A DNA stretch of 64,000 nt from Caldilineaceae bacterium (GCA_022842065.1 JALHQH010000059.1:7655-71654), one strand, 5' to 3'; shown: positions 26,159-35,034, numbered from the stretch's first letter. The notes: generated by a model not told the origin, from the letters alone. Program-made: numbers and translations.

Positions 26159-26680
26159 TCAATCATACGGATAGAGATAGCCGCGCTCGACGCCCAACCG
26201 GCCACCGAAATTATCAGCATTCATCTGGGCGATATCCCAAGTGGTCCAGCGCTGCGGGCTCAGCGCGATCACCACATCATCAAAGGCGGTGTAGGCGGGG
26301 CCAATTGTCGGATCAGTCAACGCCTTGGCGGTCAGATAGCGCTGCTGGGCTTGGGCAACAAGGTCGCGGCCACGGGGGCCGTCGATAATGGTGGCAATAC
26401 CCGCTGCGGAAACCCCCTGTTCCTGCCCCGGTACTCTGCTATCAATCATCGCTGAAGCAGTGGGGTTGCCCCTGACATTGCGCGCCTTCTGGCTATTGGA
26501 ATTGGTCGGAAAGTAGAGTAGACCATCCTGGTAGAGGTACCAGATCGCCGCCAAGTGGATCGACCCATCGGCGCGGTGAGTGGCCAACGTGGCGATGTGA
26601 CGGCCGTTGAGCAGCGTCAATGCCAATGTGTTGGGGGCGACCTTTGGGTCGGTTGGGGTGGCGCTGGTACTTTCTTGCAT
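26159..26680 (-). CDS. Pyridoxamine-5'-phosphate-oxidase-fold protein
   Basis: 173 aa split-barrel flavin protein. The segment TLLNGRHIATLATHRADGSIHLAAIWYLYQDGLLYFPTNSNSQKARNVRGNPTASAMID is the classic PPOX/F420-dependent reductase start. These bind FMN or F420 and reduce small molecules. The C-terminus ends WDIAQMNADNFGGRLGVERGYLYPYD, not the PNPOx substrate end, so it is probably not a vitamin B6 enzyme. It lies 30 bases behind the GH4 gene on the same strand, so probably co-transcribed. Confidence 0.85.
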   Translation of the reverse strand: MQESTSATPTDPKVAPNTLALTLLNGRHIATLATHRADGSIHLAAIWYLYQDGLLYFPTNSNSQKARNVRGNPTASAMIDSRVPGQEQGVSAAGIATIIDGPRGRDLVAQAQQRYLTAKALTDPTIGPAYTAFDDVVIALSPQRWTTWDIAQMNADNFGGRLGVERGYLYPYD

Positions 26681-26710
26681 CAGGTGGCTCTTTCTATTGC
26701 GAGGTGCTCG

Positions 26711-28012
26711 TTAGAACTGTGGCAAATACGCCCGATGGGCGGCCAACATGGCTTCGACCACTTTGTCGGCAGTGGTGTGGTCGGTGACGGCACCATCGGC
26801 CAACAGTGCTTCCCGCCAGAGCGCACGGTCACCGGTCAACGCTGCTTCTACCGTCAGCGCGCAGACCGTCACGCGGCGGGCGATGGGGGCGAGCAAGGCG
26901 GGCGGCAAGGCTGGGGTCTGCAAGGCCAGAAACCCACGCCCAGTCGCTGCGGCTGGGATCTCCAGAATCGCATCAGCGGGCAAGCTAGGGACCGCACCCT
27001 GATTGGGCAGATTCACCGAGAAGATCTGTCGCTTGTCCTGGCGCAACGAGGCCAGAATTTCGATCAACTGTTCGTGTTCCCCTTCGCCACGGTCAAAGAT
27101 CCGCGCATCGAGCGGCGCGGCCCCAGTGGCCTGGGCGCGCATCGCAGCAAAGTGTTGATCCCCACCGGCAATCGTCCCCTCAAAGGAGAAGGCATCAAAT
27201 CCCAGTTGGCGACCGTAATAACTGCCCTGGGGAAAACGTTCGGGGAAAAATTCGGTAACGTGGCGGTCATTGACGGCTGGGTAAGCCCCATAGGTGTCAA
27301 AGAGTGACCAGGCAAATGGGTTCTGCCGGCGTGCAGGTGCATCAAGCGCGGCAACGCGTTCACGAACTAAGGGCCACGCATCAACCCCCTGCCAGCGCAG
27401 ATCATAGATCCAGGTAAAGTGATTGAGCCCCACCCCCAGGCTGGTGACTTCCCGCGGCGGTGCGCCGATCAGCGTCGCCAGTTCGCGCGTCACATCATGC
27501 ACGCCGTGGCAGAGGCCGATCACCTTGGCGTTGGTCGCCTTACGCACCGCCCAACAGTTGACCGTCATCGGGTTGGCATAGTTGATAAAGGTTGCCTGCG
27601 GGCAGAGCGCGGTGACATCGTGGGCGATGGCGACCATGGCCGGCACCATGCGCATGGCGCGGGAAATCCCACCCGGCATGGCGGTATCCCCCACCGGCTG
27701 GAAGATGCCATAGCGGCGCGGGATAAAGACATCTTCTTCCCAGGCGCGCCGGCCACCCACCCCAATCGTCGTGACCACAACATCGGCCCCCGGTAAAACT
27801 GTGCGACGATCCTTGGCCGCGGTGACCGTAATGGGAGCTGCTTTGGCCGCGATCATACGTTGGCTCAGGCCGTCCGCGGTTTCGAGCGCTTGCGGATCAA
27901 TATCGACCAGGCCAAGCTGCCACGGTTGGCCGGTGTCGATCAGATCCGCCACTAGCCCCTGCGTAAATGAGGCGCTGCCCGCGCCGATGAGGACGATTTT
28001 TTGTGGTTCCAT
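26711..28012 (-). CDS. GH4 alpha-glucosidase/alpha-galactosidase family glycosidase
   Basis: 433 aa, NAD- and metal-dependent glycosidase using an oxidation-elimination mechanism. Rossmann GAGSASFTQGLV (10-21) binds NAD. NYANPMT is near 144-150. The metal ligands are the Cys in IGLCHGVHD (C168) and the His in GLNHFTW (H198). It acts on sugars or sugar phosphates in the cytoplasm, matching the ABC sugar importer and LacI regulator on the same strand 2 kb away. The usual alpha-galactosidase, alpha-glucosidase or glucuronidase specificity cannot be chosen from sequence. Confidence 0.92.
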   Translation of the reverse strand: MEPQKIVLIGAGSASFTQGLVADLIDTGQPWQLGLVDIDPQALETADGLSQRMIAAKAAPITVTAAKDRRTVLPGADVVVTTIGVGGRRAWEEDVFIPRRYGIFQPVGDTAMPGGISRAMRMVPAMVAIAHDVTALCPQATFINYANPMTVNCWAVRKATNAKVIGLCHGVHDVTRELATLIGAPPREVTSLGVGLNHFTWIYDLRWQGVDAWPLVRERVAALDAPARRQNPFAWSLFDTYGAYPAVNDRHVTEFFPERFPQGSYYGRQLGFDAFSFEGTIAGGDQHFAAMRAQATGAAPLDARIFDRGEGEHEQLIEILASLRQDKRQIFSVNLPNQGAVPSLPADAILEIPAAATGRGFLALQTPALPPALLAPIARRVTVCALTVEAALTGDRALWREALLADGAVTDHTTADKVVEAMLAAHRAYLPQF

Positions 28013-28080
28013 CGTTTCTATTCGCTCTTTTCAAGAAATCGTTTAAACATAGTGTATAATTTGTGTTGGCTTACTGTAAA

Positions 28081-28109
28081 TTGATCGTGCTCCCCTGAAT
28101 GTCTATAAT
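28081..28109 (+). promoter_or_regulatory. Promoter of the ATPase-nuclease pair
   Basis: TTGATC (28081-28086), 17 bases, TATAAT (28104-28109), giving a start about 11 bases before the ATG at 28127. A second TATAAT lies at 28055-28060. Confidence 0.7.
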
Positions 28110-28126
28110 GAGTGGGAAAGTTCACC

Positions 28127-29470
28127 ATGCAAAGAATTTCCATCAAAAATTTTATGGCGCTGCGCGATGTCGAGATCGAAATCAACGATCTACTCATTCT
28201 CATTGGCGAGCAAGCGAGCGGGAAAAGTACGATCAGCAAACTGGTCTATTTTTTCAAATCGCTGCGCCAAGATTTGATTGATGTCATTTATGCTGATTTC
28301 GAGAAAGAATCTGCGTTGCATAGCCAGTTGTGGAGCAAGATCAGAAATAAGTTTTACAGCTATTTTGGCGCGACCAGGCATTTAGACGACTTTACTATTA
28401 CCTACTTTTACAGTGAAAATGATCGCGTCATTCTTTCCCTAGCGCTTGATCAAAGTCTGGAAATTTCGTTTGAACCACAGGCCTTTTACCAGAGTTTATT
28501 TTTTGGACGAATCGAAACACTTATCAGTGTAGTAAAGCGCTATGCCAAGCCCCAAAATGCCTATGAGCGTAAAGAATTTCAGCGCGCGTTAGCTGATTTA
28601 GAAGCCCATACCGCAACTTTATTCAATGAAGATCACTTGCCACTCTTTTTGCCGGCGGGCAGAAACATATCTGTAAACTATTCGGAACAGTTTCGTTTTG
28701 AGTTTTATGGTAATTTGCGCAGCGATTTGGCTCGCCAAGAAGCAAATCCTATTTCATCGTCCGACTTATACCTGATGACGAGCTTCCTTGAACAGATCGA
28801 AAGGATCAAACAGCGTTTCCAGTCCAATGATTTTCAAGGACTCATCAGCGACAAACAAGCATTAGGTGAATCGGTTAATTACCAAGCTCTACAATTAGTC
28901 ATTGGCTACATTGCAAAAATATTGCGCGGCGATTACAAACAAGATCAACACGGTGAAAAGATCTATTATGAGGCCGCAAGCTATGTTCTCTTAAACAATG
29001 CCTCATCGGGTCAACAAGAAGCGATCCGAATTTTACAAGATGCGTTCTTGGTCATCTTAGATAATGAAAATGCATTCCGCGTCATCGAGGAACCCGAAGC
29101 ACATCTATATCCTAAGGCACAGAAATATCTCATAGAAATCTTGGCGATTATGCTGAATAGTACAAGTAGCCAGGTTATTCTGACGACACACAGCCCTTAC
29201 ATCTTGAGCATTGTTAATAATCTGTTATTTGCCAGGCGTGTCGCAAGTAAAAACCCCCTGGTCTCTGCTGAAATCGAAGCGATCCTACCTCGTGCAACTT
29301 GGTTAAACCCTGCGGGTGTCAACGCATATTTTCTGCGAGATGGTGGCTGTGAATCAATCATTGATCCCGCCACTACACTGATCGACCAGAATGTACTTGA
29401 TGAGATCTCGGAAGAGTTGGGGGCTGATTTTCAAGAACTTTATCACATTCATTCCAGAGCATTTGCATGA
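28127..29470 (+). CDS. OLD/ABC-type AAA ATPase, probable defence protein
   Basis: 447 aa from ATG 28127 (GGGAAAG seven bases upstream); an in-frame GTG at 28112 would fall before the predicted transcript start. N-terminal RISIKNFMALRDVEIEINDLLILIGEQASGKSTISKLVYFF holds the Walker A (GEQASGKST). The C-terminal block has AFRVIEEPEAHLYPKAQKYLIEIL (Walker B with the ABC-type EEPE and D-loop) and VILTTHSPYILSIVNNLL (the H-loop TTHSPY). No nuclease domain is on this chain; the next gene supplies one and overlaps by 4 bases. Clearly more AT-rich than its neighbours and set into a sugar locus, which suggests horizontal gain. ATPase-sensor of an anti-phage pair is inference. Confidence 0.88.
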   Translation: MQRISIKNFMALRDVEIEINDLLILIGEQASGKSTISKLVYFFKSLRQDLIDVIYADFEKESALHSQLWSKIRNKFYSYFGATRHLDDFTITYFYSENDRVILSLALDQSLEISFEPQAFYQSLFFGRIETLISVVKRYAKPQNAYERKEFQRALADLEAHTATLFNEDHLPLFLPAGRNISVNYSEQFRFEFYGNLRSDLARQEANPISSSDLYLMTSFLEQIERIKQRFQSNDFQGLISDKQALGESVNYQALQLVIGYIAKILRGDYKQDQHGEKIYYEAASYVLLNNASSGQQEAIRILQDAFLVILDNENAFRVIEEPEAHLYPKAQKYLIEILAIMLNSTSSQVILTTHSPYILSIVNNLLFARRVASKNPLVSAEIEAILPRATWLNPAGVNAYFLRDGGCESIIDPATTLIDQNVLDEISEELGADFQELYHIHSRAFA

Positions 29471-30027
29471 GCAACGCGGAAGCCCTCGTCAACCTACTGC
29501 GTGAATTGTATCCAGCACGTCCGACCCAGTGCGTCGATTCCCAGAATGAAAGCCATTTGCTGGTCTATGAAGGTGATGATTTCCGCTCTTATCTCATCCC
29601 CATGCCCAGCGACCACAGCGCGCCCCGGCTTGGGTTATTGGTTGAGAACCCCAAGCAGCAGCCGATCTTCCTGTTGGCCCTTGATGCATGTTTCTTTGAC
29701 AGCAGTGATCCAAGGCGCTGCGATTGTCTCCTCTTTGATAACCACTACCTTTGCTTTGTTGAATTAAAGCTCAATGTCAATGTACGTCGCCAAGCGGCCG
29801 ATAAGTTAAACGACGCGCGCAACCAATTGGGCAGCTCAATTCAGTTCTTCAAAATCAATGTCTTGCCCAATCTATCCAGTGCCGTTGCCTATAAGCTCGA
29901 AGCCTATGCCGTGATGCAAGACAATATCTACCCGAGCAACAGAGCTTCGCGGAATACCGTATTTGTTAAATTTCTTGAAGAGCATGGTGTAGAGCTATTC
30001 GAGAAAAATACAAAGTCATTTCCATAA
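29467..30027 (+). CDS. Probable PD-(D/E)XK-type nuclease partner
   Basis: 186 aa, no named family recognised. The segment PRRCDCLLFDNHYLCFVELKLN (about 78-98) has the form D-x9-E-x-K on adjoining strands, the core of PD-(D/E)XK nucleases. The following helix RRQAADKLNDARNQLGSSIQFF with a conserved Q is also usual in that fold. ATGA overlap with the ATPase gene means coupled translation and probable complex formation. It ends 28 bases from the converging permease gene. Nuclease activity is inferred only from this motif. Confidence 0.7.
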   Translation: MSNAEALVNLLRELYPARPTQCVDSQNESHLLVYEGDDFRSYLIPMPSDHSAPRLGLLVENPKQQPIFLLALDACFFDSSDPRRCDCLLFDNHYLCFVELKLNVNVRRQAADKLNDARNQLGSSIQFFKINVLPNLSSAVAYKLEAYAVMQDNIYPSNRASRNTVFVKFLEEHGVELFEKNTKSFP

Positions 30028-30055
30028 GCGCTCTGACTGTGCAATACCAGCGATC

Positions 30056-30955
30056 TTATTGCCCGGCCATCGCGCCGGCCATGGTCCCTTTGATCAGATA
30101 CTGTCGCGCAAAGATAAAGATGAGAAATGAGGGCAACATGTAGATCAGCCCCATCGCATTCAACATGCCGTAATCCAGATTGGTGTAGGCGATCAGGGCG
30201 CGGAATAACCCCAGCGGCATGATAAACTTGTCGGCATCCGAGAGCAGAATCAGCGGCAGGAAAAACGCGCTCCACGCGCCGTTAAAGGCCAAAATCGCGG
30301 CCGCGCCCACCCCCGGCAAGGCCAGCGGAAAGACAATGCGATAAAGGGTCTGGAAATGGCTCGCCCCATCCAAAAAGGCGGCTTCTTCCAACTCCAGCGG
30401 GACGGTGTCAATAAAGCCCTTCATTACCCAAAGCATAAAGGGGATCGCACCAGCGGTCATACCCAGCACAACGCCAAAGAGGCTGTTGAGCAGGTGTAAC
30501 TCGCGCATGATCAGGTAGAAGGGGAGCACGGTCGCCGTCCCCGGAATGATCTGCACGAGCAGAATGCCAAACATGAGGAAGCGTTTAAAGCGAAAACGGG
30601 CGCGCGAAAGGGCATAACCGCCCATGGCGCAGATCACCAGTGACAAGAGCACCGCGCTGCCCACGGTCACCAGGCTATTGCGCAACAGGGTTAACGCCTG
30701 CCCACGCCCCACAATCGCATTCCAGAAGTGATCCCACGTAAAGCCAATCGGCCAGTAGAGATAGAGGCTGGAGACATTCTCTGGCTTGTTGGTGAACGCA
30801 CTCAGAAAAGGCCAGATAAAGGGGATCAAGATGAAGATCGAGAAGACTAACAAGAAAAGGTAGATCCCTGTGATCTCCCACTTGGCTTGGCCCTGTCGAC
30901 GGTTGTCGCGGCGGCGGCTTGGCACTTGTCCCACTTGCACTGTTTCACGCTGCAT
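30056..30955 (-). CDS. ABC sugar importer permease, MalG/UgpE type
   Basis: 299 aa inner-membrane subunit with six predicted segments. N-terminal cytoplasmic 25 residues, then GIYLFLLVFSIFILIPFIWPFLSAF. The ABC-permease EAA loop is LELEEAAFLDGASHFQTLYRIVFPLALPGVGAAAI, which docks to the ATPase. Type-I CUT1 arrangement. Forms a heterodimer with the permease encoded 21 bases upstream and receives sugar from the binding lipoprotein. No ATPase gene lies in the window, so a shared MsiK/UgpC-type ATPase elsewhere is probable. AAGGA before the ATG. Confidence 0.93.
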   Translation of the reverse strand: MQRETVQVGQVPSRRRDNRRQGQAKWEITGIYLFLLVFSIFILIPFIWPFLSAFTNKPENVSSLYLYWPIGFTWDHFWNAIVGRGQALTLLRNSLVTVGSAVLLSLVICAMGGYALSRARFRFKRFLMFGILLVQIIPGTATVLPFYLIMRELHLLNSLFGVVLGMTAGAIPFMLWVMKGFIDTVPLELEEAAFLDGASHFQTLYRIVFPLALPGVGAAAILAFNGAWSAFFLPLILLSDADKFIMPLGLFRALIAYTNLDYGMLNAMGLIYMLPSFLIFIFARQYLIKGTMAGAMAGQ

Positions 30956-30976
30956 GGTTGATCCTTTTCACTCCAA

Positions 30977-31849
30977 TTACAATTCCACGCGCATGAGGCG
31001 CAGGTAGATAAAGGCAAAGATCAGGCTGATCACCAACATGACCATCGCCGCGGCGCTGCCATAACCCAGTTCAAAAAATTGGAACCCCTGGTTGTAGATA
31101 TAGATGCCCACCAACTCGGTGGCGTTGCCGGGGCCGCCGCGTGTCAACCCAAAGACCAGGTCAAACATGCCAAAGAGGCCAATCGTGTTGAGCAATAGCC
31201 AGAGCAGGACCACATAACGGATCAGCGGCAACTTGATGCGGGTTAACATCTGCCAGCCATTCGCCCCATCAATCGTCGCCGATTCCAGCAACTCTTTGGG
31301 GATGCTTTCCAGCCCAGCCAGGAAGAGAATCATGGCAAAGCCGGCGTTGTTCCAGAAGTTAACCAGCACAATCGAGAGCATCGGGTAGGTGCGCGTCCAG
31401 ATAATCGGCTCAATCCCAAAGACGCCCACCATGCGGTTGAGGGTGCCAAACTCTTTGGCACCCAACATTGATGACCAGATCAGCGCCTGCATAATGCCGG
31501 GGATCACCATTGGCAAGACGATCACCGCTAGGAGTGCCCCCTGTCCCCATAACTTGCGCCGGTTGAGGATCAACGCCGCGATCAGCCCTAGGGTAAATTG
31601 CCCGATGTTGGTATAGATCGTGTACTGAATCGTCAGCGACAACGAGTGATGAAAGTTGCGGTCGGAGAAGAGCTTGATATAGTTCTTCAGCCCCACAAAG
31701 GTATAGTCAAGCGCCTTCGGCCCGGCCAACGCCAGATCGGTAAAACTAACGTAGATCGCCCAGGCCGAGGGGATCACCGTGAAGACAAAGATCATTAAAA
31801 GCGCCGGGGTCAAAAAGAGCCAAAGAATCCGGTTTTGCGTGTGGGCCAT
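30977..31849 (-). CDS. ABC sugar importer permease, MalF/UgpA type
   Basis: 290 aa, six membrane segments (ILWLFLTPALLMIFVFTVIPSAWAIYVSF.. to AMVMLVISLIFAFIYLRLM). EAA loop: IPKELLESATIDGANGWQMLTRIKLPLIRYVVLLW. It is the first of the two CUT1 permeases; the second follows after 21 bases. A 160-base space with a tandem-repeat hairpin separates it from the binding-protein gene upstream, a place where differential expression of the binding protein could be set. Confidence 0.93.
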   Translation of the reverse strand: MAHTQNRILWLFLTPALLMIFVFTVIPSAWAIYVSFTDLALAGPKALDYTFVGLKNYIKLFSDRNFHHSLSLTIQYTIYTNIGQFTLGLIAALILNRRKLWGQGALLAVIVLPMVIPGIMQALIWSSMLGAKEFGTLNRMVGVFGIEPIIWTRTYPMLSIVLVNFWNNAGFAMILFLAGLESIPKELLESATIDGANGWQMLTRIKLPLIRYVVLLWLLLNTIGLFGMFDLVFGLTRGGPGNATELVGIYIYNQGFQFFELGYGSAAAMVMLVISLIFAFIYLRLMRVEL

Positions 31850-31901
31850 GCGCTACTCTCATTCTGGGTTGATAAAATACGGGGGGCGAACTGCGGGACG
31901 T

Positions 31902-32000
31902 GATGCGTAAAACGTAAAACGTAAAACGTAAAACGTAAGTGCTCGATAACACCCCACGTTTCACGCATCACGTTTCACGTTTCACGTTTTACGTTTCACG
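31902..32000. repeat. ACGTAAA tandem repeats forming a hairpin inside the ABC operon
   Basis: Five units of CGTAAAA on the left (31906-31938) face five to six units of CACGTTT on the right (31955-32000), so the RNA can form a long imperfect stem. It lies between the binding-protein gene and the first permease gene. Such hairpins often protect the upstream mRNA or slow transcription; that role here is inference. Confidence 0.8.
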
Positions 32001-32010
32001 CCTCATCAGC

Positions 32011-33408
32011 CTAGACGCGCGTCACCATCTCTTCACCCAACGCATCGGTCATGGCGGTAGCGAAGGCTTCCATTGCCTCTTCTGCCGTCACGGTGCCGGT
32101 GATGATATCTTCGGTGGCGCGGCCGACGCCGTCGGAAATTTTGCCCGCCCCTAGCTGGTTAAACTTGAAGGTGCGCCCAGTCTCGAAGAACTTGCTGGCC
32201 TGTAGCATTTTGCCGTTGACCACGGTGGCGTAATCTGGGCACTTCTCGGCAAAATCTTTACGTGCGATTGGTCCGCCGATGTGGATCTTGATGATTTCGC
32301 AATCCACTTCCGGTTGGGCGCTATACTTGAGGAATTCAGCAGCCCCCTCGATCGATTTCGTGTTGGCGGCGACGACGGCACCGACCCCCCCATCAACAAA
32401 GGTGAAGGGGTTGCCATCTTCGGCCGGGAAGGCCCAGCGTTCGACCTTTTCAAAGAGCCCTTCAATCGGCGTCGCGCCCTCAGGACCCCAGTCAAAGGTC
32501 CATTGCCAGTCACCACCGGTGACAACGGCAACATCACCGGCGGGGAAGCCTTCGTACTTGATCGGCTCCCACGGATTGGGCGAGAGCAGTTCATCGACGG
32601 TGAGCCAGCCATTTTGCGAGATGGTTTCGTAGACCTGGAAGGCCTTGAGCAGATTCGGGCTGTGGACCACCCATTTGCCATCTTCAAAGATCGGGCCGTT
32701 GAAGCTGAGCCAGATCATCTGGAAGGCTTCGCCCCAGGTGCCGCCGCCCCACGGCGTCGCCGCCGGGATGCCGGTGGCGGTGGCTTCGGTCTTTTCCGCA
32801 ATCTGACCACAGATCGCATAGAAATCTTCCCATGTTGCCGGCTGTTCAGTGGGGATACCCGCTGCTTCCAGCACATCTTTGCGGTAGTAGAAAGAGAAAG
32901 TGCTGCCGCCGGGGAGGCCGATCAGCTTGTCATCAAAGTAGGCAAAGCCCTTGAGCACCTCGGGATATTGCGCCCAATCTTCCCAATTTTCCAGATGGGG
33001 CTTGAGGTCGGCCAGGTAACCGGCAGCCACAAAGTCGGCCAACAGTTCCGGGCGTGAGCCAAAGATGTCGGGCAGGGTGCCGGCCGCGGCATCCAACGTC
33101 AACTTGGTCTTGATATCGTTGTCGGTGGCCGGGCCAACGATGCCGTTGACGCGATAGGGCTGGCCACCCTCTTCCATCGCCTTGTTAAAACCGGCGACCA
33201 AGACCTCTTTGGTGCGATTTTCCAACTCGCGGTCGGGGGTCAGGTAGCTCAGCTCGATCAGTTCACCGGCGGGGGCCGCGGCACCTTCACCACCGCTGGT
33301 GGCGGCTGGTGCCGCAGGGGCCGCACAGGCGACTAACGCGCCGCCGACACCGGCCAGGGCACTCAGTTGTAAAAAGCGACGACGAGATACATTGGATTGT
33401 GTAAACAT
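32011..33408 (-). CDS. ABC sugar-binding lipoprotein (solute-binding family 1)
   Basis: 465 aa exported lipoprotein. The N-terminus has a Tat motif SRRRFLQ at residues 8-14, then hydrophobic LSALAGVGGALVACAAP with a lipobox ending LVAC, so Cys 28 is lipidated. The mature part is a long two-lobed binding fold (IELSYLTPDRELENRTKEVLVAGFNKAMEE.., NLLKAFQVYETISQNGWLT). It delivers a carbohydrate to the two permeases that follow. AAGGAGA sits before the ATG. The regulated LacI gene is directly upstream on the same strand. Confidence 0.93.
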   Translation of the reverse strand: MFTQSNVSRRRFLQLSALAGVGGALVACAAPAAPAATSGGEGAAAPAGELIELSYLTPDRELENRTKEVLVAGFNKAMEEGGQPYRVNGIVGPATDNDIKTKLTLDAAAGTLPDIFGSRPELLADFVAAGYLADLKPHLENWEDWAQYPEVLKGFAYFDDKLIGLPGGSTFSFYYRKDVLEAAGIPTEQPATWEDFYAICGQIAEKTEATATGIPAATPWGGGTWGEAFQMIWLSFNGPIFEDGKWVVHSPNLLKAFQVYETISQNGWLTVDELLSPNPWEPIKYEGFPAGDVAVVTGGDWQWTFDWGPEGATPIEGLFEKVERWAFPAEDGNPFTFVDGGVGAVVAANTKSIEGAAEFLKYSAQPEVDCEIIKIHIGGPIARKDFAEKCPDYATVVNGKMLQASKFFETGRTFKFNQLGAGKISDGVGRATEDIITGTVTAEEAMEAFATAMTDALGEEMVTRV

Positions 33409-33590
33409 CTGGTTCTCCTTAAATGAACATCAAAATTTGGATGGTGATCGTAGCAGTAGCGGGGAGAAAAGCTGCAACAACGCTTCGGTATCGATAACCA
33501 TAACACAACAAAATTAACAACTGATGGACTCCTGATTAACGGTTGAGAGACAATCCACCCCTTTGCGCTGTGTAATGCCAGGTGGCCGCA

Positions 33591-34628
33591 TTAGCAACCA
33601 TCTGCCGGTCCATTGCGCTGTGATGAGCGGCGCACCACCAGTTCGGTCTCTAACCACAGGTGTTTGGTGGCTGGTTCACCGCCGATGCGTTCGACTAAGA
33701 GTTCGCCGGCGCGCTCGCCCATGGCAATCGCGGGCATGCGCACCGTGGTCAACGGCGGCGTACAAAAGCTCGCCAGCGGCACATCATCAAATCCGACAAC
33801 GGCCATGTCTTCGGGGATGCGCAAGCCATGCGCCTGGATCGCTTGGACGGCGCCAAAGGCAACCACATCGCTCGCCACAAAGACCGCGGTGGGCCGCTGT
33901 GCTTGGGCCAGCAACTGGTTCATTGCCACCAGACCACTCTCTGGGCTATAGCGCCCATCGGCAATCAACTGTGGCGTAATGGGCAGCCCGGCCAAGGTTA
34001 AGGCTGCTTCGTAGCCAAGCAGCCGTTCGTTGGGCTGAGTTGGCCGCGAAGGGTAATTGGTGATGCAGCCGATGCGCGTATGCCCTTGGGCCAGCAGATG
34101 CTCGGTGGCCATCCGTGCACTGGCGCGATTATCAACATCGACCGAACAAAACTCGGCATATTGATAACCTAACGTCACCACCGGAAAATCATCTTTAGCC
34201 AGCCGCCGCAGCGCCGGGTCATCAGTTGGTGCATCAATCAGGACCAGGCCATCAATGCGCTTAGCGCGCACCAACTCCATATAGGCATCTTCCATCGAGC
34301 CATCGACCGAATCGATCAGTAAGCGCAAGCCCTGTTGTTCGACCGCCCCCAACAGCCCTTCCATGACCTGCAGTAAAAAGAGATGGGTGGAAAGGTGGTG
34401 ATCGGTACGGGGGAAGACCAACCCCACAATTTGCGAATGTTGCCCTGCCAAGCGTTGCGCGGCAGCATTCGGCACATAGTCTAATGCCGCAGCGGCATCC
34501 AAAACGCGCTGTCGGGTCGCCTCACTGATATTAGCGTGCGCAACCTTATTCAGCACATAGGAGACGGTCGTGCGCGACACGCCTGCATGGGTTGCCACAT
34601 CATGGCTGGTAATCTGCTTCTGACTCAA
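33591..34628 (-). CDS. LacI-family repressor of the sugar locus
   Basis: 345 aa from TTG 34628, which puts SQKQITSHDVATHAGVSRTTVSYVLN at the N-terminus as in other LacI proteins; a longer frame from TTG 34694 would start before the predicted transcript. HTH about 5-26, hinge ..DYVPNAAAQRLAGQHS, then a periplasmic-binding-like sugar domain (IVGLVFPRTDHHLSTHLFLLQVMEGL, AVVGFDDVPLASFCTPPLTTVRMPAIAMGERAGELLVERI). Probably senses the imported sugar and controls the downstream ABC genes. It has its own strong promoter with an operator on the start point. Confidence 0.9.
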   Translation of the reverse strand: MSQKQITSHDVATHAGVSRTTVSYVLNKVAHANISEATRQRVLDAAAALDYVPNAAAQRLAGQHSQIVGLVFPRTDHHLSTHLFLLQVMEGLLGAVEQQGLRLLIDSVDGSMEDAYMELVRAKRIDGLVLIDAPTDDPALRRLAKDDFPVVTLGYQYAEFCSVDVDNRASARMATEHLLAQGHTRIGCITNYPSRPTQPNERLLGYEAALTLAGLPITPQLIADGRYSPESGLVAMNQLLAQAQRPTAVFVASDVVAFGAVQAIQAHGLRIPEDMAVVGFDDVPLASFCTPPLTTVRMPAIAMGERAGELLVERIGGEPATKHLWLETELVVRRSSQRNGPADGC

Positions 34629-34668
34629 AAGCCGCGATTTCCGGTTAAATAGTAGGGAAAGATTGTTG

Positions 34669-34682
34669 GTGACACGTGTCAC
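34669..34682. promoter_or_regulatory. LacI-type operator, probable autoregulation
   Basis: Perfect palindrome GTGACACGTGTCAC with the central CG typical of LacI-family sites. It covers the predicted start of the repressor transcript. No second perfect copy is seen before the binding-protein gene, where only TATCGATA (33489-33496) is vaguely similar. Confidence 0.65.
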
Positions 34683-34684
34683 TA

Positions 34685-34713
34685 ATTGTAACAACCCTTG
34701 GTGGCGCTGTCAA
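34685..34713 (-). promoter_or_regulatory. Promoter of the LacI-type gene
   Basis: On the minus strand TTGACA (34713-34708), 17 bases, TACAAT (34690-34685). Near consensus. The start falls inside the operator palindrome. Confidence 0.8.
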
Positions 34714-34754
34714 GCGGCAATTCTTTTGGAGAAGAATAAGTAGCTACGAACCCC

Positions 34755-35006
34755 GCCCTAACCCTCACTGCGATTAAGGTAAGCGACCTCACCCCTGGGG
34801 TCTCTTTGGGAACCTCTCCAAGTTGGAGCGGGGAGCAATTCTCCCCCGCTCTGGCGCGGAGAGGGGGTCAGGGGGTGAGGTCGATCGGCCCCTCCTTACC
34901 TTAATGGTTGTGACCCTAACCCTCCCCTGGTAAGGGAGGGAACTGTGGCCCGGACATCGGTTCCTCCCCTAATCTGCACCCAAGGGGTACCCGGGTTAGG
35001 AGGGGG
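34755..35006. repeat. Composite palindromes in the lacI/aldolase gap
   Basis: Three nested or adjacent inverted repeats: TTAAGGTA..GACCTCACCCC against GGGGTGAGGTC..TACCTTAA (about 34773-34904), a hairpin CCTCCCCTGG/TAAGGGAGGG (34921-34940), and CCTCCCCTAA/TTAGGAGGGG (34963-35005). The last has the loop module CACCCAAGGGGTACCCGGG. No gene lies between 34629 and 35127. Confidence 0.75.
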
Positions 35007-35034
35007 TACCTTGGTAGTTACGGAAAAAAGTAAT

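Noticed and set aside
31902..32000. CRISPR-like array from the ACGTAAA repeats
   Set aside because: Units of 7 bases without spacers, and the second half is the complement; it is a repeat hairpin.
33489..33496. TATCGATA as a second LacI operator before the binding-protein gene
   Set aside because: Shares only the central CG with the perfect operator at 34669; not supported.
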